From Candidatus Gallimonas merdae (lineage in GTDB: Bacteria > Bacillota > Clostridia > Christensenellales > Borkfalkiaceae): a stretch of DNA of 64,000 nt. The DNA lies in assembly GCA_904419525.1 (NCBI GenBank), contig CAJFRT010000008.1:1-64000 (forward strand), written 5' to 3'. The stretch's first letter is position 1. Every line of letters begins with the position of its first letter. The notes under the pieces were generated by a model, which saw nothing but the letters and a program-made list of their open reading frames with translations, was not told the origin of the DNA and ran no database searches. The position numbers and the translations under genes are program-made. Shown in pieces: positions 1-7,098 of this stretch.

Positions 1-1152
1 GGCCCCCGCCATCATGTAGACGTAAAAGTGTTTTCCCTCGGAGCGCTTTTTATCCATGAAAAGGAAAACGGGCTCGTTTGCAGGAGCGTTTTGGAGGATA
101 ACGGCCATGACTTGAAACAAAGTCTTGCGCAGAGCGGCGGGGCCGCGCTTGGAGATCGAGCGGGACTGCGGATTGAAATTGCCGGACTGGAACGGCGGGG
201 CGTCAATACCCGCAAAGCCAACGAGAGCTTTCTTATTGGAGAAACGCGACACGTCGCCGATTTCGGCAATAAGCTGCGAACCGAGAACGGCGCCAACGCC
301 AAATAAACTCATAACGGTATCATACTCCGGCAGAGAACTTGCCAAAAGATCCATTTCTTTCTGTAGAGAGGCAAGTGTTTCATTGAGTGTATTTAGCTGT
401 AAAATTGCAGCAGACACAAGCGCGTGAGCAGCCTCTGAATCGGCTAAAGACGGAGTACAGTTACAAGCAAACTCGTAAATTTCCTTTGCTTTTGCGCCGG
501 AGAACTTGTAACCGCATTTCTTGCACCATAAAAGATAGCATTTGGAAAAAGCGGAGTATATTTTTCTCGAAATACACTCGCAATGCGGGAATTTGAGGAC
601 AAAATCGATCCATTTCTCGTGTCCGTCTGTTTTCCTTGCGGGGGTAGTGAACAGAGTATTCGCTCCGGGAAAAGTCTGGTCAAGAACGGAGATAAGATTG
701 TTTTTGAGCATGACTTTGAGTTTGGTGTATTGGTTGTATTGCCTGTTAAAGGATTTGAGCAAAGTTCTCGTGTCGGATTTAGAGGAAAAGAGCGGCAACT
801 CATTCCAACGGTCTAAGGCAAAAGCGGCAAGCTTTATAGAATCTTTTTTATCTGTTTTGCCTTTGCGGACGGTTAAAGACTTGTTGCTGTAGTCTTTTAC
901 GAGAATAGGGTTGACAACGGAAACAAACAGTCCAACCTTTCGGAGGAACAGAGCAACGGGGAGGTAGTAGTTGCCTGTGTACTCCATAACGATTTTGGTA
1001 TCACCGTCCAGGCTTTTCATGAGTGTGACGAGCCCATTAAGTTCCCTTGGATTGTGAGAAACCTCGAACGGGGAAGCGACAACTTCTCCTCCGGGGCGTA
1101 GGATGGCAACTGTGGACTTACCTTTGGAAACATCGATACCGACAGCGTTCAT
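1..1152 (-). CDS. IS110-family transposase (partial, C-terminus beyond left edge)
   Basis: The minus strand reads as one open frame from an ATG at 1152 to the left edge, 384 codons without a stop. It starts MNAVGIDVSKGKSTVAIL, the RuvC-like DEDD N-terminus of IS110-family transposases. The C-terminal part carries VGAVLGSQLIAEIGDVSRF and a later SISKRGPAALRKTLF stretch, typical of the family's transposase_20 domain with its serine. Family members are about 400 residues, so only the last few tens are missing. IS110 enzymes recombine DNA guided by a bridge RNA encoded in a non-coding end of the element. The gene is intact as far as it can be seen, so the element could be active. Confidence 0.93.
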   Translation of the reverse strand, partial: MNAVGIDVSKGKSTVAILRPGGEVVASPFEVSHNPRELNGLVTLMKSLDGDTKIVMEYTGNYYLPVALFLRKVGLFVSVVNPILVKDYSNKSLTVRKGKTDKKDSIKLAAFALDRWNELPLFSSKSDTRTLLKSFNRQYNQYTKLKVMLKNNLISVLDQTFPGANTLFTTPARKTDGHEKWIDFVLKFPHCECISRKIYSAFSKCYLLWCKKCGYKFSGAKAKEIYEFACNCTPSLADSEAAHALVSAAILQLNTLNETLASLQKEMDLLASSLPEYDTVMSLFGVGAVLGSQLIAEIGDVSRFSNKKALVGFAGIDAPPFQSGNFNPQSRSISKRGPAALRKTLFQVMAVILQNAPANEPVFLFMDKKRSEGKHFYVYMMAGA

Positions 1153-1154
1153 AA

Positions 1155-1336
1155 GTGACCTCAAAGAATGGATTTGTAAAAAGGTGACCGACAAGAACCA
1201 TTACTTATTCAATCTGATAGGTGACACGGACGCGAAGCCCAACCTGCGGAAACCGAACGCTATAATGGAAAGTCGGCTGACAGTCTTTAATCACGTGCGT
1301 GCAAGCACAACGTATGAGCCGCCAGACCTTAAATAC
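1155..1336 (-). ncRNA. Candidate IS110 bridge RNA in the non-coding left end
   Basis: About 200 bp upstream of the transposase hold no plausible gene but carry a perfect 14-bp inverted repeat (1259-1272 and 1337-1350). The outer arm contains a minus-strand TATAAT (1348 to 1343). In studied IS110 elements the bridge RNA (about 180 nt) lies in this end, and its promoter is completed when the ends join in the circular form. A transcript starting near 1336 and ending before the transposase would have the right size. The position and size are seen; the assignment is inferred from the family. Confidence 0.5.
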
Positions 1337-1350
1337 CTTTCCATTATAGC
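1259..1350. repeat. 14-bp inverted repeat in the IS110 left end
   Basis: GCTATAATGGAAAG at 1259-1272 is exactly repeated as its reverse complement at 1337-1350, separated by 64 bp. Each arm contains TATAAT in an outward-to-inward orientation. It may form a bridge-RNA stem or a recombinase-related site. Confidence 0.8.
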
Positions 1351-1495
1351 TTAGGTAACGGAACTTGGAAAGTGCTATTCCAAATGCCCCACTTTCTCGG
1401 TCAAATATATTGTATCAGCGTATGGGTATAACACAACTCATACGCTTTACTTATGCCCGTTACTGCCCCTTTACCGATAGTGTCCATAAAGTTAG

Positions 1496-1636
1496 GTTAC
1501 AACGGTAGGACGTAACAAAGAGGCGATAAAGAAATATATAGCAAACCAATTGCAAGAAGATCAGCTGTATGAACAACTGAGCATGAAGGAGTATATAGAC
1601 CCGTTTACGGGTGAGCAGGTAAAAGGAAGCAAATAA
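1496..1636 (+). pseudogene. IS200/IS605 TnpA remnant (C-terminal 46 codons)
   Basis: The frame 1496-1636 encodes VTTVGRNKEAIKKYIANQ, followed by a tail with KEYIDPFTGE, and ends in TAA. This resembles the C-terminus of Y1 HUH transposases of the IS200/IS605 family. The frame is closed by TAG at 1493-1495 and the catalytic N-terminal region is absent, so it is a remnant. It lies just outside the presumed IS110 end, which suggests that the IS110 insertion or a later deletion removed the rest. Confidence 0.6.
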
Positions 1637-1643
1637 AAAGACA

Positions 1644-1762
1644 GCCACCAAGAGGTGGCCGCTGAAAAGTTGTTGCGATTGTCAGGAACTTCAAGCACGA
1701 GTAGTGCCGCCGGTACCATGCGCTTGAAGCGCCTAATCAAGCCACCGGCTTAGCCGGTGGTA
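1644..1762 (+). mobile_element. IS200/IS605-like right end with two hairpins
   Basis: Downstream of the TnpA remnant are two stem-loops: GCCACC/GGTGGC at 1644-1659 and CCACCGGC/GCCGGTGG at 1742-1760. IS200/IS605 elements carry subterminal hairpins at their ends that TnpA recognises. Together with the remnant this marks the right end of a decayed element. Confidence 0.5.
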
Positions 1763-1836
1763 CTTGACTCTGCGGCAAAACACGGCGGCGGCGAAAGAAA
1801 TTATTTTATAAACGGCATTTTATTGCGGACAAATGC

Positions 1837-1865
1837 TTGACTTTCCCTTCCCACGGCCGTATAAT
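1837..1865 (+). promoter_or_regulatory. Sigma-A promoter of the DeoR/MFS operon
   Basis: TTGACT at 1837-1842 and TATAAT at 1860-1865 are separated by 17 bp. The predicted transcript start near 1872 lies downstream of a GTG at 1871, which excludes that codon as the start of the regulator. Confidence 0.85.
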
Positions 1866-1903
1866 AGTTTGTGTTTTGTGGAAATTTGTGGAGGTTTGTT
1901 GAA

Positions 1904-2665
1904 GTGCTGTCGGAAGAAAGGTATCAGAAAATCACCGAGCGCGTCGGGCGGAACGGCTCGGCCACGGTCAATGAACTTGCAAACGAGTGCGGCGTGTCCA
2001 TCGAGACCATACGCCGCGATCTGGTTTTTCTGGAAGCGCACGGCAGGCTGAAAAGAGTTTTCGGCGGGGCGGTGGCGCATCGGGCCGCACCGCGGTTCGA
2101 AGAGTATCCCGTAAGAGAACTTGCCAACCGCGAACAGAAGATCGCCGTGGGCAACGTCATCGCGTCGCTCGTTTACGAGGGCGACGTCATTGCGCTCGAT
2201 AGCGGCACAACCGCCATGGAGACGGTCGCGGCGCTGAAAGCGCGGTTCAGAAAACTGACCGTACTCACCTACTCGCTCAAAGTATTCGAATCGCTCAAAG
2301 ATACCTTTGACGTGATCCTGACGGGCGGCGAATATTACCCGAAAGAGGGAGCGCTGTACGGCGAACTTGCCGTGGAATCGATCGCGCGGCTGCATACGGA
2401 TAAATGTTTTATCTTCCCTTCCGCCGTCAGCGTGCGGTACGGCGTGGAGGACTTCGTGCCCTGCTTCGTGCCCGTTCAGCGCCAACTGATGCAATACAGC
2501 GATCACGTGTTCATCGCGGCGGACAGTTCGAAGTTCGGCGGCAGGGCACTCATCCGCGTGTGCGACCTCGATCCGCGGTACGTATACGTGACCGACGGCG
2601 GCGTTTCCAAAGAGATCGCGAAAGAGTTTGCCGAAAAAAACTGCAACCTGATCACGGGAGAATAG
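1904..2665 (+). CDS. DeoR-family transcriptional regulator
   Basis: The 253-residue protein has an N-terminal winged HTH with the DeoR signature (TVNELANECGVSIETIRRDL at about residues 22-41) and a DeoRC sensor domain of the sugar-phosphate isomerase fold (ALDSGTTAMETVAAL; later DSSKFG). DeoR regulators usually repress sugar or nucleoside catabolism and are released by a phosphorylated sugar. The GTG at 1904 is chosen because GGAGG at 1890-1894 precedes it by 9 nt and the promoter makes the upstream GTG untranscribed. It is followed after 3 bp by a sugar-phosphate-type transporter, so it probably controls that gene. The ligand is unknown. Confidence 0.9.
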   Translation: MLSEERYQKITERVGRNGSATVNELANECGVSIETIRRDLVFLEAHGRLKRVFGGAVAHRAAPRFEEYPVRELANREQKIAVGNVIASLVYEGDVIALDSGTTAMETVAALKARFRKLTVLTYSLKVFESLKDTFDVILTGGEYYPKEGALYGELAVESIARLHTDKCFIFPSAVSVRYGVEDFVPCFVPVQRQLMQYSDHVFIAADSSKFGGRALIRVCDLDPRYVYVTDGGVSKEIAKEFAEKNCNLITGE

Positions 2666-2668
2666 GAC

Positions 2669-3937
2669 ATGAACGAAAAAGACCTGACCGCACGCGCGCG
2701 GCGCCCGTATATCCTGATGACGGCGCTCGCCTGCCTTTTATATTTTACAAGTTACGTCACGCGGCTCAATTACAACGCCTCGCTTGCAGATATCGTGGAA
2801 TCTGCCGTTCTGAGCAAATCGGAGGCGGGCATCGTGAGCACCGCCCTGTTCTTTTCTTACGGAGCGGGACAGATCGTAAGCGGCATACTCGGGGACAAAG
2901 TGCGGCCGCAGTGGCTGATTTTAGCCGGACTGATCCTGACGATCGCTTGCAACGCCGTGTTTCCGCTCTTTTCCTCGGTAGCGCCGATGACGGCAGTATG
3001 GACGGTGAACGGCTTTGCGCAGGCGCTGTTCTGGCCGCCCCTGCTGAAACTTCTTACCCAATACATACCCGCGGAAAAATTCTCCCTCGCATGCTTCGCG
3101 ATCGTGGCCGCCAGCCAGATCGCGACGATCGTCATCTACCTGCTGGTCCCGCTCGTGCTCGTGACGCTCAACTGGAAAAGCGTCTTTTTCATTGCGGCAG
3201 GTTTTGCCGCCGCCGTGGCCGCCGTTTGGATCGTCGGTCTGCGCGCGGTACAGGCGCGCTATCCCGCGCCGGCCATGCCCGAAAAAGCCAACCTTACGGC
3301 AGATGAAAAGGGCGAAAGCGAAGAAAACAAAGTCCGCCTTGCGCCTTTGCTGATCGGCAGCGGGCTCGCATTCGTTCTCGTCGCGATCGCCGCGCAGGGT
3401 TTTCTGAAAGACGGACTGACGACGTGGATGCCGACCTACTTTGCGGAAGTGTTCGGCATGGAAACGTCCGCCTCCATTCTGATGAATGTGGCCCTGCCCG
3501 TTTGCAGCATCGCGGGTGTCTACGTGATCACCCTTTTATACCGCCGCTTTTTCCGAAACGAAGTAAAGGTCACCTCCGTATGCTTTGCCGCGGCGGCGGG
3601 GCTTTCCTGCCTGCTGTACTTTTTCCCCGACCGCAGCGCGGCGTTCACGCTCGTCCTGTCCGCGCTCATCGTCTGCCTCATGCACGGCATCAACCTGATG
3701 CTCATCACCTATGCGCCCGGCAGATTTGCCGCATCCGGAAAGGTATCCACGGTGTCAGGCATCACGAACGTCGCCACGTACGTGGGCAGCGCACTCTCCT
3801 CTTACGGGATCGCGCTCATCGCCGAAAAGGCGGGCTGGTCCAATACGATCCTCAGTTGGATCTTTATCGCCCTCGGCGGCGCGGCGGTGTGCATCCTGTG
3901 CATCAGACGCTGGGCACGCTTTATCCGCAAAAAATAA
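2669..3937 (+). CDS. MFS transporter, organophosphate:phosphate antiporter (GlpT/UhpT-like)
   Basis: A 422-residue, 12-helix major facilitator protein. Features resembling the OPA family are the opening region YFTSYVTRLNYNASL, the loop after helix 2 with GILGDKV, and QGFLKDGLTTWMPTYF at the start of the second half. OPA transporters exchange inorganic phosphate for glycerol-3-phosphate or hexose phosphates across the membrane. A charged linker (about residues 205-225) separates the two six-helix halves. It is co-transcribed with the DeoR regulator, whose inducers are often sugar phosphates, so uptake of a phosphorylated sugar is likely. The exact substrate cannot be read from the sequence. 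Confidence 0.85.
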   Translation: MNEKDLTARARRPYILMTALACLLYFTSYVTRLNYNASLADIVESAVLSKSEAGIVSTALFFSYGAGQIVSGILGDKVRPQWLILAGLILTIACNAVFPLFSSVAPMTAVWTVNGFAQALFWPPLLKLLTQYIPAEKFSLACFAIVAASQIATIVIYLLVPLVLVTLNWKSVFFIAAGFAAAVAAVWIVGLRAVQARYPAPAMPEKANLTADEKGESEENKVRLAPLLIGSGLAFVLVAIAAQGFLKDGLTTWMPTYFAEVFGMETSASILMNVALPVCSIAGVYVITLLYRRFFRNEVKVTSVCFAAAAGLSCLLYFFPDRSAAFTLVLSALIVCLMHGINLMLITYAPGRFAASGKVSTVSGITNVATYVGSALSSYGIALIAEKAGWSNTILSWIFIALGGAAVCILCIRRWARFIRKK

Positions 3938-3949
3938 CGGATGCCGCAG

Positions 3950-3987
3950 GAAAAATAAAAAAACGCCGCGCCTGCAATCGGCGCGGC
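3950..3987 (-). terminator. Terminator of the small XRE gene
   Basis: GCCGCGCC/GGCGCGGC form an 8-bp stem (3965-3972 with 3980-3987). On the minus strand it is followed by a T-rich run (A-rich 3950-3963 on the plus strand). Confidence 0.8.
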
Positions 3988-3992
3988 ATGTA

Positions 3993-4244
3993 TTATGCCT
4001 TGTCTTTCTTCTCTTCCAGGTCCTGGCACAGAATGTAATTTGTGTCGACGTCCAGCACCTTGCACAGATTTGCAAGCGTGTCGAGCGCCGGCATCTTTGT
4101 TCCGTGCAGGTAGCAGGAAATCTGTACGCGGCTGATCCCCACGCGGTCCGCTATTTCATGCTGTTTCATGCCGCTTTGTTTGATTGCTTCTGCCAGTCTC
4201 TGCTGAATTTGCCCGACGGTGATCATAGGAACAGGATTCTCCAC
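3993..4244 (-). CDS. Small XRE-family HTH regulator
   Basis: An 83-residue protein that is almost entirely a Cro/C1-type HTH: QRLAEAIKQSGMKQHEIADR, then VGISRVQISCYLHGTKMPAL as the recognition region, and LANLCKVLDVDTNYIL. No sensor domain is present. Such single-domain XRE proteins usually act as dimers and often repress themselves. A 21-bp palindrome at 4310-4330 overlaps a minus-strand TATAAT upstream of the gene and is a candidate autoregulatory operator. A clear hairpin terminator follows the stop. Confidence 0.88.
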   Translation of the reverse strand: MENPVPMITVGQIQQRLAEAIKQSGMKQHEIADRVGISRVQISCYLHGTKMPALDTLANLCKVLDVDTNYILCQDLEEKKDKA

Positions 4245-4309
4245 AGGAAGTTCTCTGATAAGATTTTATTACCTGATGGGTAATTTTTTCTTGAAAAATA
4301 CCGAATGGC

Positions 4310-4330
4310 TACATTATAATCAATAATGTA
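4310..4330. promoter_or_regulatory. Palindromic operator over the -10 of the small XRE gene
   Basis: TACATTAT and ATAATGTA form a perfect 8-bp inverted repeat around AATCA. A minus-strand TATAAT (4318 to 4313) lies inside it. This is the arrangement of an XRE autorepression site; a matching -35 is weak. Confidence 0.5.
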
Positions 4331-4443
4331 CCCAAAAGATAACAAAATCAAAACAGGAGAATGCACATCGCGCAGGCGGGAAAGGACGTGCAGATGATCG
4401 CTGCGATCGCGGAGCGCGGCCGTGGGGAAAGAAAGACCATAAT

Positions 4444-4479
4444 TTACAAGCCCCGCGGCAAACGCCGCGGGGCTTGTAA
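4444..4479. repeat. Perfect 16-bp stem-loop
   Basis: TTACAAGCCCCGCGGC at 4444-4459 pairs with its exact complement at 4464-4479 around a 4-nt loop. It lacks a good U-run on either strand, but lies downstream of the candidate small RNA and could stop or protect that transcript. Confidence 0.7.
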
Positions 4480-4489
4480 AAAATATTGG

Positions 4490-4614
4490 AGAGTAAAAAG
4501 CGTCTGCGGCTGGGAACCGCTCGCGCTTTTCGGCGAATGGCAGGAAGGACGCTTCGGTCCTTCGCTTCCCCCGGTTTGCGGACTCTGCCGCCTCGGACGG
4601 TTTTCCCCGTCCAC
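4490..4614 (-). ncRNA. Candidate structured small RNA with its own promoter
   Basis: The minus strand has TTGCAT (4649-4644), 17 bp, then TATAAT (4626-4621). The predicted RNA starts near 4614. Stems seen are GGACGG/CCGTCC at its 5' end, GCGGC/GCCGC, AACCG/CGGTT, and an apical AAGGAC/GTCCTT. A T5 run (4499-4495) follows, and the strong hairpin at 4444-4479 lies further on. No convincing protein is encoded, and I do not recognise SRP, 6S, RNase P or tmRNA motifs. Confidence 0.45.
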
Positions 4615-4620
4615 AAGGCC

Positions 4621-4649
4621 ATTATATGCGAACGGCGGAAAAAATGCAA
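4621..4649 (-). promoter_or_regulatory. Promoter of the candidate small RNA
   Basis: On the minus strand TTGCAT and TATAAT are separated by exactly 17 bp. No gene with a ribosome site follows, which suggests an untranslated product. Confidence 0.6.
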
Positions 4650-4691
4650 CCTACTCTTTGAAATTCGCGCTCTATCCACAAGTTTTGCGCA

Positions 4692-4718
4692 AGTAGAGTG
4701 CCTTTTTCACACTCTACT
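4692..4718. promoter_or_regulatory. Inverted repeat upstream of the XRE-membrane gene
   Basis: AGTAGAGTG (4692-4700) and CACTCTACT (4710-4718) form a perfect 9-bp inverted repeat 24 bp before the -35 box of the next gene. A further half-site-like CAGTAGAAC follows at 4720-4728. It is a candidate operator for the XRE protein encoded downstream. Confidence 0.5.
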
Positions 4719-4741
4719 CACAGTAGAACCGCACAAACCCA

Positions 4742-4770
4742 TTGACAACCCGTCTGAAAGTGTGTATAAT
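4742..4770 (+). promoter_or_regulatory. Consensus promoter giving a leaderless mRNA
   Basis: TTGACA (4742-4747) and TATAAT (4765-4770) have the ideal 17-bp spacing. Only 7 nt separate the -10 box from the ATG at 4778, so transcription should start at or next to the start codon. Confidence 0.85.
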
Positions 4771-4777
4771 ATTTGGT

Positions 4778-5419
4778 ATGGAAGATGACGTCCTTGCTGC
4801 AACCATCGGAAAAAACATCATGCGCCTGCGGCGTATGGCGAATATGACCCAGCTTGAACTGGCCGAAAGGATCAACTATTCGGATAAGTCGGTGTCCAAG
4901 TGGGAGCAGGGGAACGGGATCCCCGATGTGCGCATCCTCGTGCAGCTTGCGGATCTGTTCAACGTCTCTGTGGACGATCTCGTGCGCGAGCATGCCGAAG
5001 TTCCCGTCATGCCCAAAAAGACGCGGCTTCTGCGGCGCATCATCACCATGGTGCTGTCGGTGGGGCTGTGCTGGCTCGTCGCGGTCGTCTGCTTTGTCTT
5101 TATCGGCATCGGCGCGCCGTCGCTGGCGGAAAAGTGGCTTGCATTCGTCTATGCGGTGCCCGCTTCTGCGATCGTCACGCTTGTCTTTGCCTGCATCTGG
5201 CATTACCGCTGGGTGCGCATCGTCTCCATTACGGTGCTTGTCTGGACCGTTCTTGCCTGCATCCATCTCACGGCGCTTGCGTGCGGAGTGGATATGGAAG
5301 CGGTGCCCGTTGCGTACGTCTATCTCATCGGCGTACCGCTGCAGATCCTTGCCGTCATTTTCTTTTCGCCCTGGAAACGGGTGCACTTTTCTGCGCGCAA
5401 AGACGTGCCGAAAGAATAA
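4778..5419 (+). CDS. XRE-family HTH regulator with C-terminal membrane domain
   Basis: The 213-residue protein has an N-terminal XRE HTH (about residues 8-65: IMRLRRMANMTQLELAERI, then SDKSVSKWEQGNGIPDVRIL) followed by about four hydrophobic helices. It therefore looks like a membrane-tethered transcription factor. The ATG at 4778 is chosen because the consensus promoter would not transcribe the upstream codons of this frame; the mRNA is then leaderless. It heads a same-strand run into mcsA-mcsB-clpC, in the position where ctsR normally stands. Control of that stress operon is an inference from position; the signal sensed is unknown. Confidence 0.85.
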   Translation: MEDDVLAATIGKNIMRLRRMANMTQLELAERINYSDKSVSKWEQGNGIPDVRILVQLADLFNVSVDDLVREHAEVPVMPKKTRLLRRIITMVLSVGLCWLVAVVCFVFIGIGAPSLAEKWLAFVYAVPASAIVTLVFACIWHYRWVRIVSITVLVWTVLACIHLTALACGVDMEAVPVAYVYLIGVPLQILAVIFFSPWKRVHFSARKDVPKE

Positions 5420-5479
5420 AACTTCTCTGCGCGTGTCCGCTGCAACGGGGACACGCGCCGTTCGCATTTCGGAGGAAAT

Positions 5480-6565
5480 ATGAAAATCGTACCCTTGCCC
5501 GCCGATCGGGCCGCACAGGATAAAAAGGCGCGCGAACTCAATTCGTTTGCCAGGGCATATAACGCCCTGCTTCTGGGTTTTGCCATTGCCGCGATCGTGT
5601 GCCTTATCGGGGTGCTCGTCGTCGTCATCATGCTGGAAATGGGGGATCCCGATCCCGAGCGTGAGATGCTCCTCTATATCCTCACGGGCTGTTTTGCCGG
5701 GGGGTCGGTGCTCTTTGCGGCTTGCTCGCTGCTCTTCGGCAAACTCGCGCAGGAGGCCGTCGGGACGCATCATGACTTTGTGGAACGCTGCTGCGGCGAG
5801 CAGTGTTTCTTCGTCGGGGAAGGGACGATCGCGGAATTCGGCGAAACGGAACTGACGATCCGCTCGCAGGAGGGGAAGGAGAAAGCGCCCATTCGCGTCC
5901 CGTATGCCGAGATCGTCTTTCACTCCGTCTGCACCCGCCCCAGGGCGCAGGAAAAGGGCAAGTGGAGCGTCGTGATCGAAATGCCCGCGCACTATGTGAT
6001 GAAGAAGGGGGATTCGCCCCGCGCCCTCGTTGAAACGGAGGGGAAGGAGCGGCTCTACCGGACTCTGGAGGCGCACGGACTGGAACTGCACGGAGAACAG
6101 CCGCCGCGCGGCGAAAAGCGCAAAAATGTACGGTTCCGGCCCGTTGTGAAGTTCCTGCTGCCCGATGCGCAGAAACGCCGTCGTTCACTGATCTTTGCGG
6201 GCGTCGGGCTTGTGCTCATTGTCGGCGGTGCGCTCATCGCCCTGTTCTGGCAGGACATGCTGCTGGTCGGCGTGATCCTGAGCGTATTCGGGATCTTTCT
6301 TGCGGTGCGTTCGCTCATCGGCTTTGCCAATGCGCGCGGCATGCTTGCTTTCTATGAAGAGGGCCTCTGCTGGCGTGACAGCGGCCGCGCCGAGGCGGAT
6401 CGTTTCTTCCTCAAATGGCAGGAAGTGGAGCGCATGACGATCGAAAAGGTGCAGGACAAGCGCTATCTTGCCGCCGTCTGCGCCTACGGGACTTACCACA
6501 TTCCGGAAGTGGCGGGGGCATATGAATATCTGCAGAAGTTCCGCCCGGAACTGTGTGAGGAATAG
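5480..6565 (+). CDS. Uncharacterised membrane protein
   Basis: A 361-residue protein preceded by GGAGG, 60 bp after the XRE-membrane gene. It has two hydrophobic segments near residues 30-90, a soluble stretch (about 95-230) that looks PH-like in its beta-rich character, two more membrane segments (about 235-285), and a second soluble segment (KWQEVERMTIEKV and so on). The duplicated plan, two helices followed by a soluble module, suggests an internal repeat. I do not recognise a named family. Its place between the XRE-membrane gene and mcsA suggests co-transcription with the protein-quality-control genes. Confidence 0.8.
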   Translation: MKIVPLPADRAAQDKKARELNSFARAYNALLLGFAIAAIVCLIGVLVVVIMLEMGDPDPEREMLLYILTGCFAGGSVLFAACSLLFGKLAQEAVGTHHDFVERCCGEQCFFVGEGTIAEFGETELTIRSQEGKEKAPIRVPYAEIVFHSVCTRPRAQEKGKWSVVIEMPAHYVMKKGDSPRALVETEGKERLYRTLEAHGLELHGEQPPRGEKRKNVRFRPVVKFLLPDAQKRRRSLIFAGVGLVLIVGGALIALFWQDMLLVGVILSVFGIFLAVRSLIGFANARGMLAFYEEGLCWRDSGRAEADRFFLKWQEVERMTIEKVQDKRYLAAVCAYGTYHIPEVAGAYEYLQKFRPELCEE

Positions 6566-6615
6566 GATAGACAGAACGGCCGCAGGCGGCCCGTTCCGGA
6601 AGGGGGCGTGATCAC

Positions 6616-7098
6616 ATGCTCTGCGAGAACTGCGGGAAGCGTCCCGCACAGAAGTTTATCAAGAATATCGACGGAAGAGAGCTCGTGCTCGAGCTCTGTC
6701 CCGAGTGTTTCCGCGCGCTCTATCCCGAAAAGGAGGGGGGCGCGTTTGCTTCGCTCGTCGGAGCGGTCGGCCGGGAGGACGCGGTCTGCCCCGTCTGCGG
6801 CACGACGTTCGGCGAGTTCCGCCGCACGGGACTGCTCGGCTGCGCGGGGTGTTACCGCGCTTTCCGCGAAGAACTGCTGTCCACGGTGCGCGGCGTTCAG
6901 GGGAAGCTCCGCCACACGGGAAAGCGCCCGGAGACGCAGACGGAGGAGCGCTACGACAGGATGCGCGCCTATATCACGCGGCGCGAAACGCTGCGCGGGC
7001 GTCTGGAAGAGGCGATGCGCGGGCACGACTATGCGGCTGCGCGCAGGCTCCAGCGGGAGCTGCGCGAGCTGACGGCCGACGGGGAGGAAATCGAATGA
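6616..7098 (+). CDS. mcsA: Protein-arginine kinase activator McsA
   Basis: A 160-residue McsA with the expected zinc-binding Cys pairs: CENCG at the N-terminus, CPECF near residue 28, CPVCG near 56 and CAGCY near 75. The C-terminus carries a UVR-type helical motif (ETLRGRLEEAMRGHDYAAAR). McsA binds and activates the kinase McsB, and together they mark proteins for ClpC-ClpP. The stop overlaps the mcsB start by 4 bp, so translation is coupled. In most Bacillota ctsR precedes this gene; here it does not. Confidence 0.95.
   Translation: MLCENCGKRPAQKFIKNIDGRELVLELCPECFRALYPEKEGGAFASLVGAVGREDAVCPVCGTTFGEFRRTGLLGCAGCYRAFREELLSTVRGVQGKLRHTGKRPETQTEERYDRMRAYITRRETLRGRLEEAMRGHDYAAARRLQRELRELTADGEEIE

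Noticed and set aside
1460-1651. A 63-codon minus-strand frame
   Set aside because: It is opposite the TnpA remnant and has no ribosome site; the hydrophobic translation follows from the AT-rich complement.
4718-6091. A 457-codon minus-strand frame rich in His, Asp and Arg
   Set aside because: It is antisense to the XRE-membrane gene and the next membrane protein, which have promoter and ribosome sites.
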